Shown piece by piece: positions 24,124 to 31,169 of a stretch of 52,319 nucleotides of DNA; positions within the stretch are counted from its first letter, which is position 1, and every line of letters starts with the position of its first letter. The stretch is from contig NZ_BJNZ01000034.1 of NCBI RefSeq assembly GCF_006539945.1, positions 1 to 52,319 on the forward strand, given 5' to 3'. The notes beneath the pieces are model-generated. The model was not told the origin of the DNA, ran no database searches, and saw nothing but the letters and a program-made list of their open reading frames with translations. This DNA is from Cellulosimicrobium cellulans. GTDB lineage: Bacteria > Actinomycetota > Actinomycetes > Actinomycetales > Cellulomonadaceae. The translations under genes were made by a program, and so were the position numbers.

Positions 24124-25149
24124 ATGCTCACTCCCGCTACCGGCGCGGCCGGGTCGCGCATCGTCGGCCTCGGTCACTTCCAGCCCGAGAAGACGCTGAC
24201 GAACGACGACATCGCGCAGCTCGTCGAGACCAACGACGAGTGGATCCGCTCGCGTACCGGGATCGTCACGCGGCACGTCGCCGACGACGACACGACGGTC
24301 GCCGACATGGCCACCGCGGCGGCACGCCACGCGCTCGACGACGCGGGCGTCGACCCCGGGGAGGTCGACCTCGTCATCGTCGCGACCGCCACCGCGACCG
24401 ACCGCTCGCCCAACACCGCGGGCCGCGTCGCGTACCACCTGCGCACCGGCGTCATGCCCGGGCAGTCCACGCCCGAGGAGGCGTCCGAGCTCGACCTGCG
24501 CGGCGTCGTCGGGCCCGCCGTGCTCGACGTCAACGTCGCCTGCTCCGGGTTCGCGCACTCCGTCGGTCTCGCCGACCAGGCGATCCGCACCGGCTCCGCC
24601 CGCACCGCCGTCGTGGTCGGCGCGGAGAAGCTCACCGCGTTCACCGACTGGACCGACCGCAGCACGTGCATCCTCACGGCCGACGGCGCGGGCGCGGCCG
24701 TGCTGCGCGCGACGGACGAGCCGGGCGTCGGGCCCGTGACCTGGGGCTCCGAGCCCGACCTCACGCCCGCCGTGCTCATCGAGTCGCCGGCCGACAAGTT
24801 CGCCCAGGACGGCCGCGCCGTCTTCAAGTGGGCCATCACGCGCGCCGCCGACCGCGCGCGCTCCGTCGTGGAGCGCTCCGGCGTCTCGCTCGACGACATC
24901 GAGGTCCTCGTCGCGCACCAGGCGAACCTGCGCATCATCGAGCCGCTCGCGAAGTCGCTGGGGCTGGAGTCCAAGATCGTCGTCACCGACATCGTCGAGT
25001 CCGGCAACACGTCCGCCGCGTCCATCCCGCTCGGGCTCTCCAAGTGGTGGCACGCCGGCAAGATCCCCGCGGGCGTCCCGGCCCTGCTCTTCGGCTTCGG
25101 CGGCGGGTTCGCCTGGGCGGGCCAGGTCGTGGAGACCCCGACCCGCTGA
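24124..25149 (+). CDS. ketoacyl-ACP synthase III family protein (FabH-like)
   Basis: 341 residues from ATG 24124; ATG 24112 adds four residues, and neither has a Shine-Dalgarno. The thiolase fold has the full catalytic triad: Cys in NVACSGF (about 140), His in VAHQANLRI (about 265) and Asn in ESGNTSAASIPL (about 295). Compared with housekeeping FabH there is roughly 20 extra residues before the catalytic Cys (PGQSTPEEASELDLRGVVGP), so specificity may differ. It stands alone, without fabD, acpP or fabF. FabH enzymes condense an acyl-CoA with malonyl-ACP; this one may start fatty-acid or another acyl product. Confidence 0.88.
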   Translation: MLTPATGAAGSRIVGLGHFQPEKTLTNDDIAQLVETNDEWIRSRTGIVTRHVADDDTTVADMATAAARHALDDAGVDPGEVDLVIVATATATDRSPNTAGRVAYHLRTGVMPGQSTPEEASELDLRGVVGPAVLDVNVACSGFAHSVGLADQAIRTGSARTAVVVGAEKLTAFTDWTDRSTCILTADGAGAAVLRATDEPGVGPVTWGSEPDLTPAVLIESPADKFAQDGRAVFKWAITRAADRARSVVERSGVSLDDIEVLVAHQANLRIIEPLAKSLGLESKIVVTDIVESGNTSAASIPLGLSKWWHAGKIPAGVPALLFGFGGGFAWAGQVVETPTR

Positions 25150-25161
25150 CGAGCGGTCGTC

Positions 25162-25178
25162 GTCGGCGCGCCGCCGAC
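25162..25178 (+). terminator. short hairpin after the FabH-like gene
   Basis: A 7-bp stem GTCGGCG/CGCCGAC with loop CGC, 13 nt past the stop. Weak evidence. Confidence 0.35.
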
Positions 25179-25279
25179 GCGCACCGGCGAGCCGCGGGTC
25201 ACGTCGGGGATCGTCGACCCCGTGCTCGTCGTGCGGGACTTTGCCTAGCCACCCCGTGGCGGAGAGGCAGAATGGGCAC

Positions 25280-26329
25280 ATGCCTCTCGCCCCGCGCTAC
25301 GTCGCCGCCGACGATCGATACGACACCATGACCTACCGCCGGACGGGGCGCAGCGGCCTCGACCTGCCCGCGATCTCGCTCGGGCTGTGGCACAACTTCG
25401 GCGACGTGAACCCGTTCGAGACGCAGCGCGCCGTGCTGCGCCGCGCCTTCGACCTCGGGATCACGCACTTCGACCTGGCCAACAACTACGGCCCGCCGTA
25501 CGGCTCCGCGGAGGAGAACTTCGGCCGCCACCTCTCGCAGGACCTGGGCGCGTACCGCGACGAGCTCGTCATCTCCTCCAAGGCCGGGTACGACATGTGG
25601 CCCGGACCGTACGGCGACGGCGGCTCGCGCAAGTACCTCCTCTCGTCGCTCGACCAGTCGCTGACGCGCATGGGCCTCGACTACGTGGACGTCTTCTACC
25701 ACCACCGCCCGGACCCGAGCACGCCGCTCGAGGAGTCCATGCGGGCGCTGCACGACGCCGTCCAGCAGGGCAAGGCGCTCTACGTCGGCGTCTCGAACTA
25801 CTCGCCGGCCCGCACGCGCGAGGCCGCCGCGATCCTCGCCGACCTCGGCACCCCGCTGCTCATCCATCAGCCCAGCTACTCGATGCTCAACCGGCACGTC
25901 GAGGACCCCGCGCACGAGGACCGGTACGACGGCGTCCAGAGCGAGTCGCTGCTCGACGTCGTGGGCGACCTCGGGGTCGGCACCATCGTGTTCTCGCCGC
26001 TCCAGCAGGGCCTGCTCACCGACCGCTACCTCTCCGGCTCCGCGCCCGAGGGGTCGCGCGCGGCACGCCCCGACTCCCCGTTCCTGTCCGAGCAGAACCT
26101 CGACGAGTCCTACCTCGAGAAGGCTCGCGCGCTGAACCAGATCGCCGCCGGCCGCGACCAGACGCTCGCGCAGCTCGCCCTCGCCTGGGTCCTGCGCGAC
26201 GACCGCGTCACGTCAGCCCTCATCGGCGCGAGCAGCGTGCGCCAGCTCGAGAACAACGTCGCGGCGCTCTCGGCACCCCCGCTCACCGCCGACGAGACCA
26301 GCGCGATCGAGTCCGTCCTCGCGAGGTAA
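25280..26329 (+). CDS. aldo/keto reductase, YghZ-like
   Basis: 349 residues from ATG 25280. GGAGAGG lies 12 nt or more upstream and CAGAAT at 25268-25273 could be a -10, so a short or leaderless mRNA is possible. The NADPH-dependent (alpha/beta)8 enzyme has the tetrad: Asp in THFDLANNYG, Tyr in NNYG, Lys in ISSKAGYDMW and His in VDVFYHHRPD. The segment YGPPYGSAEENFGRHL followed by DELVISSKAGY is characteristic of YghZ (L-glyceraldehyde-3-phosphate reductase, methylglyoxal detoxification). It is monocistronic and apparently not linked to the sugar operons. Confidence 0.9.
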   Translation: MPLAPRYVAADDRYDTMTYRRTGRSGLDLPAISLGLWHNFGDVNPFETQRAVLRRAFDLGITHFDLANNYGPPYGSAEENFGRHLSQDLGAYRDELVISSKAGYDMWPGPYGDGGSRKYLLSSLDQSLTRMGLDYVDVFYHHRPDPSTPLEESMRALHDAVQQGKALYVGVSNYSPARTREAAAILADLGTPLLIHQPSYSMLNRHVEDPAHEDRYDGVQSESLLDVVGDLGVGTIVFSPLQQGLLTDRYLSGSAPEGSRAARPDSPFLSEQNLDESYLEKARALNQIAAGRDQTLAQLALAWVLRDDRVTSALIGASSVRQLENNVAALSAPPLTADETSAIESVLAR

Positions 26330-26548
26330 GGACCCTTCTCCTCCTCCGCCGCGTGCCGGCGGGGCGCTGACCGCGTGCGTGCGCGGCCGAGGTGCAGTCT
26401 GCTGGTGACGAGGGGGCGTGTCGTGGCCGGTGCCGCGGGCGACCCCACGGGTCTGCCCTCCGCCCCTGGCCGCGGCCGTCCCGAGCGGTCGTGGCGGTCG
26501 TCGAGCAGGTGCTGCCGAAGCGACCCTCGCCGAGGTGAGGAGGAGCCG

Positions 26549-27466
26549 ATGTCCAGATCCAATCCCATGGTCTGGCTGGGACGCACGGCGAAACGTGGCC
26601 TGGCCGATCTCCCGCGCAACGTCCTGTGGGCGTTGGACGCCGGGGTGGCCGGTCCGGCGAGGTCTGCCGGGCACAGCGTCCAGGCAGCGGGGCAGCGCGC
26701 CGCGACCGCGGTGGCGGACGTCAACCCTTTCGGGGACGGGGTCGACCGCCGGTCGAACCGCGTGGACTCTGCGATGGAACGCGTGCACGAGCTCGAGCTG
26801 CGCGCCCATGACGCCGCCAGAGATGCGAAGGAGCGGGCCGACGCAGCACGTGCCGCGGAGGAGGAAGGCGACCGGCAGGTTGAGGCGGCGCGCCGCGACG
26901 GTGAACGTGAGGTCGCCCAGGTGGTCGCGGAGTCGCAGCGCGAGGCCGACGACTACGTCGCGGCGAAGCGTGCGCAGGCGGAGCAGGTCAGCGCCCGACG
27001 CGTCGCCGAGACCGAGGAGCAGGTCCGCCGACGGGTGGAGCAGGCGGAGGAGCAGGCAGAGCTGGCTCGCAGCCGGGCGGAGCAGGCCATCGAGCAGGCT
27101 CGCCGGGAGATGGCGAAGGCTCGTGAGCTGGCGGAGGAGGCGGCGGTCGCGGCACGGGCCGCGGCCGACGAGGCCCGTGCGCGGGCGGAACGCCTCGCCG
27201 ACCAGGCCGAGGAGGAGGCCGAGCGGGCACGGCGGAGGGTCGACGACGCGGACGCGAGACGGGAGGCGGCGGTCACGGAGGGCCGCAGGCTCGGGGCCGA
27301 CGCGGACACCGACCCGCTGGACCTCGACGACATGACCAAGGAGAAGCTGCTCGCGCTCGGCCGGGAGATGGGTCTGGAGCTGAGCTCCTCGATGCGCAAG
27401 CACGAGGTCGTCTCGGCGATCCGCAAGCATGCCGACGAGCACGACCAGGAGGCGAGAGCATCATGA
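26549..27466 (+). CDS. coiled-coil protein with C-terminal Rho_N/SAP-like domain, function unknown
   Basis: 305 residues. GAGGAGGAG precedes ATG 26549. The N-terminal 60 residues are basic and amphipathic (NPMVWLGRTAKRGLADLPRN). Residues about 75-255 are a long charged heptad-type coiled coil, rich in Ala, Glu, Arg and Gln. The last 50 residues (DDMTKEKLLALGREMGLEL) resemble the Rho-terminator N-terminal/SAP helical fold that binds nucleic acid. It heads a tight operon (4-nt overlap) with two small proteins. It may be a membrane- or DNA-associated scaffold in stress or envelope maintenance; no homologue of known function was recognised. The 219-nt gap upstream shows only a weak CCGCCG/CGGCGG hairpin near 26345. 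Confidence 0.8.
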   Translation: MSRSNPMVWLGRTAKRGLADLPRNVLWALDAGVAGPARSAGHSVQAAGQRAATAVADVNPFGDGVDRRSNRVDSAMERVHELELRAHDAARDAKERADAARAAEEEGDRQVEAARRDGEREVAQVVAESQREADDYVAAKRAQAEQVSARRVAETEEQVRRRVEQAEEQAELARSRAEQAIEQARREMAKARELAEEAAVAARAAADEARARAERLADQAEEEAERARRRVDDADARREAAVTEGRRLGADADTDPLDLDDMTKEKLLALGREMGLELSSSMRKHEVVSAIRKHADEHDQEARAS

Positions 27467-27663
27467 TCACGCTGTTCCGCAGGAAGACGTTCCTCGACCG
27501 CGTGCGGGAGTCGCTCGGCCACCAGCGCAAGCGACCCGGATCGGGAGCGGTGCGACCCGCGCTGGTCACGCTCGGCTCGCTGGCAGCGGTCACCGCCGCG
27601 AGCGCCGCCGTCTCGGCGATCCGCACGCGGCAGGAGCAGGGAGCCCACGATGATCGGGGGTAA
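27463..27663 (+). CDS. small single-pass membrane protein, unknown
   Basis: 66 residues. ATG 27463 overlaps the coiled-coil gene stop (ATGA). The basic N-terminus (MITLFRRKTFLDRVRESL) is followed by one short hydrophobic Ala/Val-rich helix (about 30-52, ALVTLGSLAAVTAASAAVSA) and a charged tail. It overlaps the next gene by 14 nt. Probably a membrane partner of its operon mates; no family recognised. Confidence 0.65.
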   Translation: MITLFRRKTFLDRVRESLGHQRKRPGSGAVRPALVTLGSLAAVTAASAAVSAIRTRQEQGAHDDRG

Positions 27664-27874
27664 GACCTTCGGGCACGTGGTCTTCTTCGGCCTGGGCTAC
27701 CTCGCGGGTACGCGTGCGGGCCGGGAGCGCTACGCCCAGATCGAGGCGGGCGCCCGGGCACTCGTGGCGCGGCTGCGCGAGCGTCTCGAGGAGACCGACG
27801 GCGGTGCGCCGTCGGCGTCCCGGTCGCGGGCCCGTGCGTCGGAGCCGGACGACGACATCACCCTCGGCGGCTAG
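27650..27874 (+). CDS. small YtxH-like protein
   Basis: 74 residues, overlapping the previous gene by 14 nt. GGKTFGHVVFFGLGYLAGTR followed by AGRERYAQIEAGARAL is the Gly-rich short helix plus AGRERY pattern seen in YtxH/general-stress small membrane proteins. The acidic tail ends EPDDDITLGG. Together with the two genes before it this forms an envelope/stress cassette of unknown role. Confidence 0.7.
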   Translation: MIGGKTFGHVVFFGLGYLAGTRAGRERYAQIEAGARALVARLRERLEETDGGAPSASRSRARASEPDDDITLGG

Positions 27875-27888
27875 CCGGGAGCGCCGTC

Positions 27889-28152
27889 ATGCGGATCGAG
27901 ATCCATCTCCTGGCGCGGCTCCTGCGCATCCCTCTCCTGCGGGTCGAGGGCGTCGTCGACATCCACGACGGCGTGGGGGCGGGCGGTCGCGGCACGATCG
28001 AGGTCACGCGGAGCCGCCGGCCTGCCGCGCTCCGTGGTCCGTCTCGCGCGGACCTCCCGACCCCCGCCCTGCCCGTCGGCCGCGACCTCGCGGCCGCTGA
28101 GGCCATCGTCTCGACCTTGGGACGAGCCGTGCACCGCGAGAGCCTCTCGTAG
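27889..28152 (+). CDS. hypothetical small protein, fourth gene of the coiled-coil operon
   Basis: 87 residues. GGGAG lies 8 nt before ATG 27889 and the gene begins 14 nt after the YtxH-like stop. Codon third positions are GC-rich as in real genes. MRIEIHLLARLLRIPLLRVE is amphipathic; no domain was recognised. It converges on the sigma-factor gene (24 nt). It could be spurious, since a long minus-strand frame also covers it. Confidence 0.45.
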   Translation: MRIEIHLLARLLRIPLLRVEGVVDIHDGVGAGGRGTIEVTRSRRPAALRGPSRADLPTPALPVGRDLAAAEAIVSTLGRAVHRESLS

Positions 28153-28175
28153 CCGTCGCGTGGCGAACCGGCGGG

Positions 28176-29534
28176 CTACTGCGCCGCCCGGGGTCGCGCC
28201 TCGTGGGCGGACGACGCGGCGGCGGCGCGTTCGAGGAGGAGCTGGCGTTCGTGGCGGGTCGGGGCGAGGCCCGCGGCGCGCTCGAGCACGTCCGCTGCCT
28301 CGGCGTGCCGGCCCAGTCGGGTGAGGAGGTCGCCGCGGACCGCGCCGTACAGGTGGTGGCGGGCGAGGCGCGGGTCGTCCGCGACGGCGTCGAGGACGAC
28401 GAGCGCGGCCCCGGGGCCGTCCGCGTAGCCCACGGCCACGGCGCGGTTGAGCTCGACCACGGGGGAGGGTGCGACGGACGCGAGCGCGTCGTAGAGCGCG
28501 ACGATCGCGTCCCAGTCGGTGTCCGCCCACGCCGCGGCACGGGCGTGGCACGCGGCGATCGCGGCCTGGAGCGAGTAGGGGCCGAGCGCCTTCCCGGCAC
28601 GGGTGCCGAGCGCGAGCGCGCGGTCGAGCGCGGCGAGGCCGAGCCGCACGAGGAGCCGGTCCCAGCGGGCGCGGTCCTGGTCCTCGAGGAGCACGGGCTC
28701 GCCGTCGGGGCCGGTGCGCGCGGCGAAGCGTGACGCCTGGAGCTCCATGAGCGCGACGAGCCCGTGCACCTCCGGCTCGCCCGGCAGCAGCCCGGCGAGC
28801 ACGCGGCCGAGGCGCATGGCGTCCTCGGCGAGCTCGCGCCGCACCCACGCGTCGCCCGACGTCGCGGCATACCCCTCGGTGAAGACGAGGTACACGACCT
28901 CGAGCACCGCGGGCACGCGGGCGGCGAGCTCGCCGGCCTGCGGGACGTCGAAGGGGACGTTCGCCTCCGCGAGCGTCCGCTTCGCGCGCGAGATGCGCTG
29001 CCCGACGGTCGCGGACGGGACGAGGAACGCGCGGGCGATCTCGTCGGTCGTCAGGCCTCCCACGAGGCGCAGCGTGAGCGCGACGCGGGACTCGCGCGGC
29101 AGCACGGGGTGGCACGCGACGAGGACGAGCGCGAGCAGGTCGTCGCCCACGGGGTCCTCGACGATCGCGTCGGTGGCCGGGACCGACCCCACGAGGACGG
29201 CGCCGCCGTCGCCCGCGTGCGCGACCGTCGTCGTCCCCCCGCCGGACCCCGCACCGGGTGCGGCGAGGTCCGCCGCGAGCCGCGCGTACTTCTCGTCGCG
29301 CGTGCGCTCGCGGCGGACCAGGTCGACGGCGCGGCGGCGCGCGACGGTCGTCAGCCAGGCGCCGGGGTTGTCCGGGACGCCCTGCTCGGGCCACTGCTCG
29401 AGCGCGGCGACGAACGCCTCCTGGGCGACCTCCTCGGCGAGGCCGACGTCCCGCAGGGTCCGGGCCAGGCCCGCGACGAGCCGGGGCGACTCGATGCGCC
29501 ACACGGCCTCGACGGTGCGGGAGACGTCGGTCAT
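28176..29534 (-). CDS. ECF sigma factor, ECF42-type with C-terminal TPR-like extension
   Basis: 452 residues from ATG 29534, much longer than a standard 170-200-residue ECF sigma. Sigma2 spans about 10-75 (RDVGLAEEVAQEAFVAALEQ, PGAWLTTVARRRAVD) and sigma4 about 130-185 (LTLRLVGGLTTDEIARAFLV, then VGQRISRAKRTL). The remaining 260 residues form the helical extension that defines ECF42, with YLVFTEGY, LMELQASR and YALYDALA-like repeats. It replaces an anti-sigma factor as the activity control in this group. The DGPF/YCII gene lies 22 nt upstream in the same operon, the diagnostic ECF42 neighbour. The signal is unknown. Confidence 0.9.
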   Translation of the reverse strand: MTDVSRTVEAVWRIESPRLVAGLARTLRDVGLAEEVAQEAFVAALEQWPEQGVPDNPGAWLTTVARRRAVDLVRRERTRDEKYARLAADLAAPGAGSGGGTTTVAHAGDGGAVLVGSVPATDAIVEDPVGDDLLALVLVACHPVLPRESRVALTLRLVGGLTTDEIARAFLVPSATVGQRISRAKRTLAEANVPFDVPQAGELAARVPAVLEVVYLVFTEGYAATSGDAWVRRELAEDAMRLGRVLAGLLPGEPEVHGLVALMELQASRFAARTGPDGEPVLLEDQDRARWDRLLVRLGLAALDRALALGTRAGKALGPYSLQAAIAACHARAAAWADTDWDAIVALYDALASVAPSPVVELNRAVAVGYADGPGAALVVLDAVADDPRLARHHLYGAVRGDLLTRLGRHAEAADVLERAAGLAPTRHERQLLLERAAAASSAHEARPRAAQ

Positions 29535-29556
29535 CGCCGTCCTCGCCCGGTGATCC

Positions 29557-29994
29557 TCAGGAGCCCTGCTGGGCGCGGATCTGCTCGGCGAGGCGCTCGT
29601 CCTTCTCGCGCTGCTCGGGCGTGTACTCCGCGCCGAAGTCCTCGACCTCGAAGATCGGCCGGATCTCGAGGACCTCCTCGAGCCCCATGCTGGGGTCGCT
29701 CGGGCACTTGCGGGCCCACTCGACGGCCTCCTCGAGCGAGGAGACCTGCCAGATCCAGTACCCGGCGACGATCTCCTTGGACTCGGTGAACGGACCGTCG
29801 ACGACCGACGTCTCACCCCCGCGGAACACGACGCGCGCGGCCTTGGCGGTGGGCTGGAGGCCCTGGCCGTCGAGCATGACGCCCGCCTTGACGAGCTCCT
29901 CGTTGTACGCGCCCATCTGGGCGAGCATCTCCTGGGTGGGGGCGATCTTGTCCTCGTCGGCCCCGGTGCCCTTGATCATGACCATGACCCGCAT
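29557..29994 (-). CDS. YCII/DGPF-domain protein
   Basis: 145 residues. A YCII-related ferredoxin-like domain begins MRVMVMIKGTGADEDKIAPT and contains the name-giving DGPFTESKEIVAGYWIWQV. Members are small dimeric proteins with a conserved His or Asp, and are the usual targets and neighbours of ECF42 sigma factors. A TGTCGA element upstream suggests the adjacent sigma transcribes this operon itself. The biochemical role is not established. Confidence 0.92.
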   Translation of the reverse strand: MRVMVMIKGTGADEDKIAPTQEMLAQMGAYNEELVKAGVMLDGQGLQPTAKAARVVFRGGETSVVDGPFTESKEIVAGYWIWQVSSLEEAVEWARKCPSDPSMGLEEVLEIRPIFEVEDFGAEYTPEQREKDERLAEQIRAQQGS

Positions 29995-30056
29995 GACGTT
30001 CCTCCTCGGTGAGTGCCTCCTCGACCCTAGTGTCGTGAAGGCGCGTTCACCCTGAC

Positions 30057-30084
30057 GTCGGACGGCGACCCCCGGTTTTCGACA
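30057..30084 (-). promoter_or_regulatory. candidate ECF42-dependent promoter
   Basis: On the minus strand, TGTCGA (30084-30079) is followed by CGTC 14 nt later and CGAC 18 nt later. TGTCGA as a -35 is, from memory, the reported ECF42 signature. It lies about 85 nt before the DGPF gene. Confidence 0.45.
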
Positions 30085-30111
30085 CGTACCGCCGACGAGT
30101 TCTCCGGAGCG

Positions 30112-30909
30112 TCAGCGGAAGCGCTGGACGGCGAGCGGGGCGGCCTCCGCGAGCCCCCGCACGGCCGGGTGGTCGGCGCCCGGGGTGGTGCCGGCGAAGA
30201 CGTCGCGCAGCGACCCGGAGGCGACGAACGTCCCGTCGGCGAGCACGTGCACGGAGGGGCACATCCGCTCGACGAGCTCCAGGTCGTGCGAGACGAGCAG
30301 CACGGCGGTGCCGAGCTCGGCGGTCGCGTCGGCGAGGCGCCGCACGACGTCGCCGCGCATCGCCGGGTCGACTGCGGTGAGCGGCTCGTCGAGCAGCAGG
30401 GCGCGCGGGCGCGTGGCGAGCGCGACGGCGAGCGCGACGCGCTGCTTCTCCCCGCCCGAGAGCGAGTGGATCGTGCGCGGCGCGTACCGGGGCTCGAGCG
30501 CGACGTCGTCGAGCAGGTCCTCGACGGACCGCCCGCTGGGGCGGCCGGCGCGCCGCGCGTCCTTGAGCGCCGCGGAGAGCGTACGGTCCACGGTCCAGCG
30601 CGGGTCGATGCCGATGCCCGCGAGGCCGTCCTGCGAGACGCGCCGGACGTCGGCGGTGAACTGCTTCTTGTCCCGGCGCGACAGCTTGGTGACGGTCCGC
30701 CCGGCGTACGTGACGTGGCCGGCCGTCGGCCGCACGAGCCCGACGAGCGAGCGCACGACGGTGGACTTCCCGGCGCCCGACTCGCCGACGATCCCGACCG
30801 GCGGGGCGCCGGGCACGACGTCGAGGTCGATGCCGTGCACGACGTCGGGCCCTCCGTAGCCGGCCGCGAGGCCGGTGGCGCGCAGGATCGGGGTCGTCGT
30901 CGTGCTCAT
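30112..30909 (-). CDS. orphan ABC transporter ATP-binding protein, DppF/NikE-like
   Basis: 265 residues. AAGGTG precedes ATG 30909. Walker A GESGAGKST, signature LSGGEKQRVALAVAL, Walker B ALLLDEPLTAVDP and VSHDLELVERM are intact. DppF/OppF/NikE-type ATPases normally pair with a second ATPase and peptide/nickel permeases, but none of these is present on either side. It may serve a distant transporter or be left over from a lost operon. The FVASGSLRDVFAG tail fits the peptide/nickel group. Confidence 0.88.
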   Translation of the reverse strand: MSTTTTPILRATGLAAGYGGPDVVHGIDLDVVPGAPPVGIVGESGAGKSTVVRSLVGLVRPTAGHVTYAGRTVTKLSRRDKKQFTADVRRVSQDGLAGIGIDPRWTVDRTLSAALKDARRAGRPSGRSVEDLLDDVALEPRYAPRTIHSLSGGEKQRVALAVALATRPRALLLDEPLTAVDPAMRGDVVRRLADATAELGTAVLLVSHDLELVERMCPSVHVLADGTFVASGSLRDVFAGTTPGADHPAVRGLAEAAPLAVQRFR

Positions 30910-31169
30910 GGGTCACCTTCTGGTCGTCGGGGCCGGGCGGGCGGTCCGGGGCCCCGCTCGTCCGACGAACGACGCTACCGCGGAGTTCCGTGGCGTCGCT
31001 CACGCGGGGCCGTCACCTCCCCGCGCGGCGCCACGACGCAGGGCCCGTTCAGGTCCGGAGCCCCGGGCGCGGTAGCCTGGGGCACTCGACCCGGATCCTC
31101 GAGCCCAGGTGGTCCGTCGACCCGCACGCGGCATCCTGCCTGAGTGCGGCGACTCGGACGGAGGACCAC

